Below are positions 56,514-64,000 of a stretch of DNA of 64,000 nucleotides, in pieces. The notes under the pieces are model-generated. The model saw only the letters and a program-made list of their open reading frames with translations, was not told the origin of the DNA and did no database searches. The stretch is taken from the NCBI GenBank assembly GCA_949152475.1, contig OX424559.1, positions 31,105,119 to 31,169,118 on the forward strand. Direction: 5' to 3'. How positions within the stretch are numbered: position 1 is the first letter of the stretch; each line of letters begins with the position of its first letter. Source of the stretch: Terebella lapidaria (Eukaryota; Annelida; Polychaeta; Terebellida; Terebellidae). The position numbers and the translations under genes were made by a program.

Positions 56514-57486
56514 CTATTGCAGTATGTTGTGTTTTACGTTTGTTATTGAGATCATCAAAATTTGGCTGTATAGGTGGTAATAGACTGCCCCTGATGACGC
56601 CAGTGTGTCTTTGGATAAACTACACACCCTTTGTTGCCTGTCTTCAAGGTAACGCCGTATCCATGACAATGCAGCCCCATCTACTCCAGCGCGTTTCAGT
56701 TTATGGAGAAGGCCTTTATGCCATACTCTATCAAACGCCCGACTTATATCTAAGAACACAACACTGACCTCCAAGTCCTTGTCTACACTTTCACAAAATT
56801 TGTTGTTAACTTCCAGCAACTGGGTAACTGTGGACGAGCTGGTTACAAACCCTGACTGCCAACAAGACAACACAGAACAATCACGCAAGTGATTGTATAA
56901 ATGTTTGAATATAATTTTGTTAAACATTTTTTAGCGCAGGTATTCAGGAGTGACACGGGTCTATAATTAGTTGGATCCGATTTATCACCCTTCTTTTATA
57001 TCAGTATGACGTTAGCCTGTTTCCAGCAAGTTGGTATTTTGGACTGGGACAAGCTAGCACTGAACAGATGCCAAATCGATTCAAATATAGATGGACCCAT
57101 GAATTTAAGAAGTCTGGGTACTAACCCATCAGGCCCATTATAGGCCTTGGACTCATTCAGGAGTGCAACTTGAGCGTTCACTTCCTAACAGTCAGCTCAA
57201 TGTGATCTAGAATCGGATGCTGGGATGGCAGGGTGAGATCAACGTCAGGAAGGTCCCTGCCGCAGTCATCTTATCTGGATTTTTCAAGAAACAATCCATT
57301 GAAGATATTCGCCTTAGCAGTGTTGTCTGTAAGTGTCACCCCGTTATGGAATAGAGCAGAACAGGACGTGTCAGAGTTCATACCAAGAACAGATTTATAT
57401 AAATTCCAGCATTCTTTTGTAGAGAATGCCATATTAGAAAGTTTAGCTTGCTGATCAGCTTCGTACTTCCAGCATCTCTTCAGCAT
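56514..57486 (-). pseudogene. LINE reverse transcriptase fragments
   Basis: Three minus frames give, in order, FSTKECWNLYKSVLGMNSDT with NGVTLTDNTAKANIFNGLFL (57271-57486), NESKAYNGPDGLVPRLLKF with SQSKIPTCWKQANVILI (56996-57181), and CWQSGFVTSSSTVTQLLEVN, LEVSVVFLDISRAFDRVWHK, LSWIRRYLEDRQQRVC (56514-56927). The FLDISRAFDRVWH block is motif A with its catalytic Asp. Motif B is damaged and the YADD motif is absent. Confidence 0.85.
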
Positions 57487-57626
57487 CTCTGCATTGTTGA
57501 ATGTATTCGTTTCTCAATTTTCGATACATTGCTCAGCTATGATCAGTGTAAGTTTGAGCGTTTAGCGCGCTTGTGAAGGCGCTCTACTTTTCGGCGGGTT
57601 CGCCGAAGTACGTTATTATACCACGG

Positions 57627-58650
57627 CTAATCATTGCGTCTGACAGCAACAAGCCGGTTTGGGATATATAACTTGGCAGCTTGGATAACAGTTTTGTCCC
57701 AAGCATCAGCAGCTTGTCCAATGTCATTATAATTGTTGCAAACAACGTTCCAGTCCAGCCACAATATCCAGTGGAGATGTGTTTTTAGCCCTTCAAAGTC
57801 ACCTCGCTTATAGTCCCACTTCAACCGAGTGAAACACTGGTTGTCTTTTATGTTGAAATTAAGCGATATTCCAATAGTACAGTGGTCGTTAGTCAGTAAG
57901 GACGCAACAACACGTGTGCCTATTACATAACGGTTCATGATACTGACAATTCGATCCAGACACGTCTGCGTCTGACTAGTAATACGAGTAGGTTCGTCTA
58001 TATGGGACGCTAAGTGATTACCACTGATGAACGCATTAAACCGTGAACCAAAGGCTCTTTGCCGTGAACCATCTCGTGTATTATCATCAGCATTGAGATT
58101 GCCCATCACCATAATGCGGCTTATATTCGTATGATTGGCGTTGTCAAGCATATATTGCATGTTCTCCCAGAAATGTGATTCAGCGCTGGGCGGTCTGTAT
58201 ACTGTGCACAGTAAAAATACATTATTGTGTGATCTTACTTCCAGCCACAGCGCCTCTGCATTGATTATCTCGAGATCATAGCGTCTCCGTGCCACTAGAT
58301 TTAATGACACCCAGATGGCAACACCACTGCCCGGTGTTCAATTTGGCCTATCACGTCGGAAAATGGGATAATAGTCCTGGATTTGATAATCATCGTCAGG
58401 AACATCTGGTGTCAACCATGTTCCTGATACAGTAATGATATCATAATCGCTACCGAGCTGTAAAGATAGATCTAGTTGAGTTATTTTTTTGCAAATTTTG
58501 TTTCATGCTTTGAATGTTGACATGACAGATTTTCAGCTTACTAGAAACGAATTCTGTAGTCCCGTGGTTCAACTGGATATCGTTAGACAATAATAACAGT
58601 AGCCACGTAACATATAGAGTAAATGCTACATTACGACCAATGCGATTCAT
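57627..58650 (-). pseudogene. LINE APE-type endonuclease, catalytic residues lost
   Basis: 58450-58650 carries LKICHVNIQSMKQN (start of the domain). After a shift come DIITVSGTWLTPDVPDDDYQ and YYPIFRRDRPN-stop-TPGSGVAIWV. 57627-58310 then gives EALWLEVRSHNNVFLLCTVY, RPPSAESHFW, IMVMGNLNADDNT, TCLDRIVSIM and LLTNDHCTI. Family enzymes nick target DNA with a Glu in (S)ETWL and Asp in GDFN and SDH. Here these read SGTWL, GNLN and NDH, so two of three are lost besides the stops. Confidence 0.85.
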
Positions 58651-58897
58651 ATAGCAGAAAAATTATATCAGAAACTCTATCTCCAAATTCAATGTGGGAA
58701 ACATTATGGCACTTGAATATCTACCAATTAGATACAAACACGGTTGATTACTGCCATATAGAGGAATATTGACATGTTGCATGTTGCAACCTGGGATTCC
58801 ACTATGCTTACATGCATTCGAATCTGGAATATTTTCGATGTAATTTGACAATAATGGAAACCGACTCGACCCAATGGATATGTATAGTTGTTCGCTT

Positions 58898-59590
58898 TTA
58901 TATATGAACAGACCGGTGCAGATAATATCTGGTGTAGAAACAAGTAATATCAAATGAATACATGAAATTCGAATTGTCACGACAAGTGAAATCGTCAGCA
59001 ATGTTGTTAAGCATAACGTACTGGACATAGTATATAACACGCCTGATATTGGGTTTAGAGTTATCACTAGAGACAGATAGCGAGTGCAAGTATGTACTAA
59101 ACACAAGACCTATCGTCGGCAGCACTGAAGTAGTCCTTGATACATGTAGAAGGTCGTTTCTCTGACTGCTTGTCTTGTGAGCTCGGGGTGTGATATCCTT
59201 GCGCTTCGTGGCACGCGAGCGCGGAGTGGATGTCTCGTGGATAGCAGCTGTGTTTTTCTGTGGGCGCCGTGGACGTGGGGTTTCTTTATGCACGGCCGCT
59301 GAAGTGATGGCTTGATCCACCTGATGTATGAGCTCAGGAGAGGAGATAGTGTGGTCGGGATTGATAGCCTGTGTCAGCATTTCATCTGCGAGCCGGGGGA
59401 GGCATGGTTCTGACTGCCGACGGGTCCTCGAGAAGATGTCCGAGTGTGTTAGCTCCGGGCCATTCTGTGCTTGGTCGTTTGGCTTGTCTTTGGGGAGCAG
59501 ACCGGATGCCCAGAACAAGCTGCGAGTTGCCTCAACAGTTCTCTTATCTTGTGAGTCCATCAGTCTGACGGAACAACGGGCATGCGTCAA
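58898..59590 (-). CDS. Hypothetical basic ORF upstream of the LINE
   Basis: The open frame runs from 59590 to 58898. The first codon is not ATG; the first ATG is 10 codons in (MDSQDKRTVEATRSLFWASG). A middle stretch has LPRLADEMLTQAINPDHTIS and VDQAITSAAVHKETPRPRRP, then RSRATKRKDITPRAHKTSSQ, a strongly basic block. After that the composition becomes hydrophobic and random-looking, so a true coding end may lie near 59110. It could be a LINE ORF1 piece or an exon linked to the tandem cassettes at 59.7-60.1 kb. No domain is recognised. Confidence 0.35.
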   Translation of the reverse strand: MTHARCSVRLMDSQDKRTVEATRSLFWASGLLPKDKPNDQAQNGPELTHSDIFSRTRRQSEPCLPRLADEMLTQAINPDHTISSPELIHQVDQAITSAAVHKETPRPRRPQKNTAAIHETSTPRSRATKRKDITPRAHKTSSQRNDLLHVSRTTSVLPTIGLVFSTYLHSLSVSSDNSKPNIRRVIYYVQYVMLNNIADDFTCRDNSNFMYSFDITCFYTRYYLHRSVHI

Positions 59591-59666
59591 ACTTCACGTC
59601 CAAGATGCCGCTCATGACGTTCACCCGAATCATTTGATTAGTTGTGTGTACAGATGTATTACATAC

Positions 59667-59750
59667 CTTTGACTCGACATCTGAGTCAGAAGGAGCTGGC
59701 TGATCGACAGACCGACTCTGCTGAACTGCAGGTGGGAGTGGTTCAAGCTG
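59667..59750 (-). CDS. Cassette exon A (28 codons)
   Basis: 84 nt, phase 0-0, acceptor GTTTTTATCGTCAG, donor TCAAAG/GTATGT. It encodes QLEPLPPAVQQSRSVDQPAP then SDSDVESK. Its start QxEPL is shared with cassettes B and C. Confidence 0.5.
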
Positions 59751-59841
59751 CTGACGATAAAAACAAACATCGTTTGAATTTTTTTTTTCAGGACCACCAA
59801 AACATTCAAACGCAATCAGTTGCACATGTTGTCAAATTTAC

Positions 59842-59895
59842 CCCGGAACGAGAGGGAACAGGTCGTCTCGTCTGGTCTGTAAGTGGTTCAACCTG
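59842..59895 (-). CDS. Cassette exon B (18 codons)
   Basis: 54 nt, phase 0-0, acceptor TTTTTATTGTGAG, donor TCCGGG/GTAAAT. It encodes QVEPLTDQTRRPVPSRSG. Flanking intron sequence (AGGACCACCAAAA) is duplicated along with it. Confidence 0.5.
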
Positions 59896-60002
59896 CTCAC
59901 AATAAAAAACAAACATGGATTTGCGCATCAGGACCACCAAAATATTCAAACCCAATGTGTTATAATTTGATTGCAATCTGTTCCACATGTTGTTAATTTT
60001 AC

Positions 60003-60056
60003 CTCAGAACGAGAGGGAACAGGCAGTCTCGGCTGGTGTGTAAGTGGTTCAACCTG
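60003..60056 (-). CDS. Cassette exon C (18 codons, possibly longer)
   Basis: Encodes QVEPLTHQPRLPVPSRSE, donor TCTGAG/GTAAAA. The same frame remains open upstream (GDEKQKIKQEWPQ) back to a TAG at about 60106, where CTAG/GTGCGC or a stronger acceptor TTTTTTTTCTCAG at 60122 could start a longer exon; the latter would need another frame. Confidence 0.45.
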
Positions 60057-60239
60057 CTGAGGCCATTCCTGTTTAATTTTCTGTTTCTCATCCCCGCGCA
60101 CCTAGCTTTTGTTGAAATTCTGAGAAAAAAAACAAACAGAATAAGTATGTAATATCGTGGAAATAAATGCGGTTTTGACATGGGAAAATCCGCCAATTTC
60201 TGCCACGCTTACTCATCGTGAAATCACAGCACTAACCAC

Positions 60240-61075
60240 AACCTTGGTGAGTTGGGAAAATTGCTTTCATCTGATAGGTTTGTCAAACTTTGGCTGCAAG
60301 CAGTCCATGACAATAACGTTAGGATACAAAACTCTCTGTACAATGTTTTGAAGACTTTCTCAGATAATGGAAATAAAAACTGGGTATCTGATGTAAAATA
60401 TTCCCTGTATAGACATGGATTTGGTGATGTGTGGCTTCAACAGAGTGTTGGCAAATCATTTTTATTTTTATATACATTCAAAGAACGCCTGCTACACGTG
60501 GCAAAACAGAACTGGCATGTTAGAACTATGTGATAATTCTAAATGAAATGGGTATAAAAAATACAAGATGACACATGTCCCTCGGGTTTTACTAATATAT
60601 ATGGAAAGCACCTTGTAGCAGTGTCAATATTTCATTGTGAGAATACTAAGTTATCTGTGGACCGTCTCCGATAGTCGAAACCTGACCGATCGCAGCGTTT
60701 GTGTAAACTTTTTGAAGTTAACAGTTCAGAATTTGTAGAAGATGAGTTTCACTTTTGGTTGGTGTGCCCTTATATTCTGAAATTAGACACATGTATTTGA
60801 GTAAATATATAAATAATATTATGATTCCGATTGAAAATTTCAATAGCATTAATGTCTAGTAACAATCATATATTGTTGAACATCTGGCGGCGTAAGTGTC
60901 CCATGGTATGGGTGTCCATAACAAGTACTGATTTGATACATTTATGTTGCATAATTTATTCATGTATCCAGCGTTTCTGGTGTTCACTAGTGAAATTGTA
61001 CATGTCTGTTCAGCATATGGACCGAAGGCCCTTTGTGAATAAAATATCATTCATTCATTTATTCATATAGAATTC
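60240..61075 (+). pseudogene. LINE C-terminal domain and 3' end
   Basis: 60252-60533 reads KLWLQAVHDNNVRIQNSLYN, NGNKNWVSDVKYSLYRHGFG, VWLQQSVGKSFLFLYTFKER and LHVAKQNWHV, the post-RT domain of LINE proteins. With stops it continues FVEDEFHFWLVCPYI (the C-x-DExHFLLxCPxY block). It ends with GGACCGAAGGCCCTTTGTGA, ATAAA and a CATT-repeat tail (61046-61065). It carries several stops and is 5'-truncated. Confidence 0.8.
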
Positions 61076-61169
61076 TAAAAATAATATATAACTTTGTGGG
61101 ACATTATTAGATGCTCAAATGCATACTCCAACATCGTTTATATTGAGAGATTCATTGCAAGATATGTTT

Positions 61170-61400
61170 TTTATTAGATAGATAGATAGATAATTTATTT
61201 CTCAAAACCATACATTTTACAAATTAATTTTACAAGTCAATTCAAAACTTGATATACAACAAATATCATGACTGTGGAGATGAGGGGAGTAGCATAACCT
61301 AAGAAGGTTGTCTTCCTGCTACCCCCTGAAAAAATAATTGATAAAGAACATATAGAGAGTGGACATAGAAAATGTAAAAAAAAACATAAGCGAGCGCGCC
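61170..61400 (-). repeat. Probable LINE/SINE 3' fragment with a GATA tail
   Basis: A (GATA)n run at 61177-61192 is followed by AATTTATTTCTCAAAACCAT and a body ending near GCTACCCCCTGAAAAAATAA. This looks like the reversed 3' end of a retroelement. Confidence 0.4.
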
Positions 61401-61560
61401 CAGCCAAACAAAGTATCACCCGTCACGGTGAAGTGGAAAAGGGTGTGAAACAGGACGAGGAAACACGACCGCATATCTCAGATATAAACGGAAAACAAGT
61501 ACCGGTAGGCCTAACATATTTGAGTGCTTGTAGAATTACATTCCATACATCGTGGATTAT

Positions 61561-64000
61561 TACCCTCGCCCCGTAGGGGGGCGAGGGTATTGCAATTGGG
61601 TCTGTCCGTTCGGCCAAGGACGGGACCGCACTTTTTGAAAAAAATCGGTCCATTGATGACGTCACCAAAAATTCTTAAAATCCCTATCTTTCATCATTGG
61701 CGAATTTTCAAGAATTCACACAGCAGTCAAATTTGTAACAATATTTCTGAAATTTAGTACACTGATATATGTTTATATTATCCATCAACCTGCGAAGTTT
61801 CACTCGAATCAATTGAACGTCAATGACGTCACGACGTAAAATTTTTCAAAAAATGGGGCTATATATCGGAAACTATTCGTCGTACAGAGAAGCGGATTGC
61901 ACCACTGGAAAGCTCGTTGAATTCTGGTTCAAGAGGGTACTATCCGATACTTTGCCGCCCTGATAAATTTTCCGCTATGACGTCATAAACGTAATGCCTG
62001 TCATACAAAGTTTTCGACTTTCCAGCAAATATTCAAACATCCACAGTGCACTCAAATTTTAAAGTTTTGAGCTGTAATTATGAGGACCTATGTGAAATAT
62101 TAATATACAGCCATATACCAAGTTTCAACGCGTTATGTTCAACGTCAATGACGTCATGACGTAAAACGTCAATTTTAAAAATGGAGCAATATCTCGGAAA
62201 CTATTCGTCTTACAGAGAAGCGGATTGCGCCACTGGAAAGCTCGTTGAATTCTGGTTTAAGAGGGTACTATCCGATACTTTGCCGCTCTGATAGATTTTC
62301 CGCTATGATAATACACAATTTTCGACTTTTCAGCAAACATTCAAACATCCACAATGCACTCAAAGTTGAAGTTTTTGAACTGTAATTATGAGAACCTATG
62401 TGAATTATTAATATACAGCCATATACCAAGTTTCAACGCGCTACGTTCAACGTCAATGACGTCATGACGTAAAACGTCAATTTTAAAAATGGGGCTATAT
62501 TTCTGAAAGTATTCGTCGCACAGAGAAGCGGATTGCACCACTCGAAAGCTCGTTGAATTCTGGTTTAGGAGGGTACTGTCCGATACTTTTCCGCCATGAT
62601 AGATTTTTCGCTATGACGTCATAAACGTAAGGCCTGTCATACAAGTTTTTCGGCTTTTCAGCAAACTTTCAAACAACCACAGTGCACTCAATTTTGAAGG
62701 TAATAGACTGTAATTATGAGAGCATATGTGGAACTTTATTACCCAGCCATACACCGAGTTTCAATACCCTACGTGCAACGTCAATGACGTCATGACGTAA
62801 AACGTCAATTTTAACAATGGAGCTATATATCGATAGATATTTGTCGTACAGAAAAGCGGATTGCACCATTGGAAAGCTCGTTGAATTCTGGTTTAGGAGG
62901 GTACTGTCCGATACTTTTCCGCCATGATAGATTTTCCGCTATGACGTCATAAACGTAAGGCCTGTCATACAAGTTTTTCGGCTTTTCAGCAAACTTTCAA
63001 ACAACCACAGTGCACTCAATTTTGAAGGTAATAGACTGTTATTATGAGAACGTATGTGGAACTTTATTACCCAGCCATATACCGAGTTTCAACATGCTAC
63101 AGGCAACGTCAATGACGTCATGACGTAAAACGTCAATTTTCACAATGGAGCTATATAGCAACAGATATTTGTCGTACATAAAAGCGGATTGCACCATTGG
63201 AAAGCACATTGAATTCTGGTTTTGGAGGGTACTGTCCGATACTTTTCTGCCATGATATATTTTCCGCTATGGCGTCATAAACGTAAGGCCTGTCATACAA
63301 GTTTTTCGACTTTTCAGCAAACTTTCAAACATCCACAGGGCACTCAAATTTAAGGTATTGAACTGTAATTATGAGAAACTATGTGAAATACTAATATACA
63401 GCCATATACCAAGTTTCAACGCGCTGCGTTCCACGTCAATGACGTCATGACGTAAAACGTCAATTTAAAAAAAAGGGCTATATATCTGAAAGTATTTGTT
63501 GCACAGAGAAGCGGATTGCACCACTCGGCAGCTCGTTGAATTCTGGTTTAGGAGGGTACTGTTCGATACATTTCCGCCCCGATAGATTTTCCGCTATGAC
63601 GTCATAAACGTAAGGCCTGTCATAAATTTTTTTCGACTTTTCAGCAATCTTTCAAATATCCACAGGGCACTCAAATTTAAAGGCATTGAACTGTGATTAT
63701 GAGAACCTATGTGAAATATTAATATACAGTGATATACCAAGATTCAACGCGCTACGTTCAACGTCAATGACGTCATGACGCAAAACGTCAATTTTCAAAA
63801 TGGAGCTATATATCGAGAAATATTTGTCGTACAGAAAAGCGGATTGCTTCATTGGAAAGCTCGTTGAATTCTGGTTTAGGAGGGTGCTGTCCGATACTTT
63901 TTCGTCATGATACATTTTCCGCTAGTACGTCATAAACGTAATGCCTGTCATACAAGTTTTTTTACTTTTCAGCAAACTTTCAAATATCCACAGTGCACTC
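61561..64000 (+). mobile_element. Element with a palindromic left end and internal 328-bp array (family C), runs off the window
   Basis: The left end is the palindrome TACCCTCGCCCC-GTA-GGGGGGCGAGGGTA (61561-61590). About 200 bases of unique sequence follow, then at least seven tandem units of about 328 bp to the window end. No coding sequence. It is a third example of a terminally palindromic element that has amplified an internal tandem unit. Confidence 0.75.
61800..64000 (+). repeat. 328-bp tandem array with two CRE palindromes per unit
   Basis: CGTCAATGACGTCA recurs at 61818, 62143, 62450, 62779, 63107, 63434 and 63762 (spacing 325, 307, 329, 328, 327, 328). Each unit has GAAGCGGATTGCACCACT, CTCGTTGAATTCTGGTTTAG and a second CTATGACGTCATAAACG about 155 nt after the first. 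Exact TGACGTCA occurs about 12 times from 61659 on. The 307-bp unit lacks its second CRE through a deletion near 62308. Confidence 0.95.

Larger units (their letters stand above)
56290..58660 (-). mobile_element. Second decayed LINE (endonuclease plus RT)
   Basis: From right to left it shows an endonuclease domain, connector, RT fingers and palm, and a 3' region (56290-56525) that is the dispersed tail also seen at 14735 and 40500. The short duplicate CCCCTGATGACGCCAGTGTG at 56462-56481 and 56587-56606 marks a local duplication or a nested tail joined inside the RT (the RT ends before motif C). Confidence 0.85.

Noticed and set aside
58663-59106. 147-codon minus-strand frame
   Set aside because: It overlaps the 58898-59590 frame, is hydrophobic with no motif and has no supporting splice signals.

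Overview
This is eukaryotic nuclear DNA, most likely from a marine invertebrate (mollusc, echinoderm or lancelet type; the sequence does not settle which). It is AT-rich and intron-bearing. It has no operons and is packed with LINE relics, tRNA-derived SINE fragments, TIR and foldback DNA elements and tandem arrays. No rRNA, intact tRNA, CRISPR or bacterial gene was seen. Exons were found by reading splice sites, codon phase and family motifs together, because most long open frames here are tandem-repeat artefacts.

Layout. 1-1 kb: a probable first coding exon on the minus strand. 1.8-6.3 kb: a degenerate GC-box array, a 101-nt hairpin, then a 3.6-kb non-autonomous element with about 20 units of a 134-bp repeat loaded with nuclear-receptor half-sites. 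6.7-6.9 kb: a long foldback. 8.2-10.3 kb: a 44-bp array and a TIR element holding eight 169-bp units. 11-13.9 kb: a 29-bp minisatellite dense in TGCATG. 14-15 kb: LINE RNase H fragment and LINE tail. 16.9-21.5 kb: further copies of the 134-bp family and a possible TIR element. 22.2-24.1 kb: a 224-bp inverted-repeat element with a cysteine-rich ORF. 24.6-31.6 kb: a minus-strand, multi-exon THAP9/P-element-type transposase gene in which nearly all exon junctions agree in phase, carrying three lesions. 32-35 kb: inverted dispersed repeats and a small TIR element. 35.6-38.1 kb: a decayed LINE. 38.7-39.6 kb: an unrecognised two-frame ORF. 39.7 kb: a 61-bp hairpin with an 8-bp target duplication. 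42-44.5 kb: degenerate repeats, an RT fragment and one 328-bp unit. 45.5-48 kb: SAM-like and C2H2-like exons around a dead DDE transposase. 48.7-53.0 kb: a 4.3-kb TIR element containing other insertions. 53.4-55.7 kb: exon-like acidic segments. 56.3-58.7 kb: a second decayed LINE. 59-60.1 kb: three tandem exon-like cassettes. 60.2-61.1 kb: a third LINE 3' end. 61.5 kb to the end: a 328-bp tandem array with paired CRE palindromes, running off the window.

The most informative features are the THAP9-like gene, the three unrelated mobile repeats that each expand internal tandem units, and the fact that the units of three arrays match consensus binding words (nuclear-receptor DR1, CREB/ATF CRE, RBFOX GCATG). 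Any regulatory meaning is inference only.
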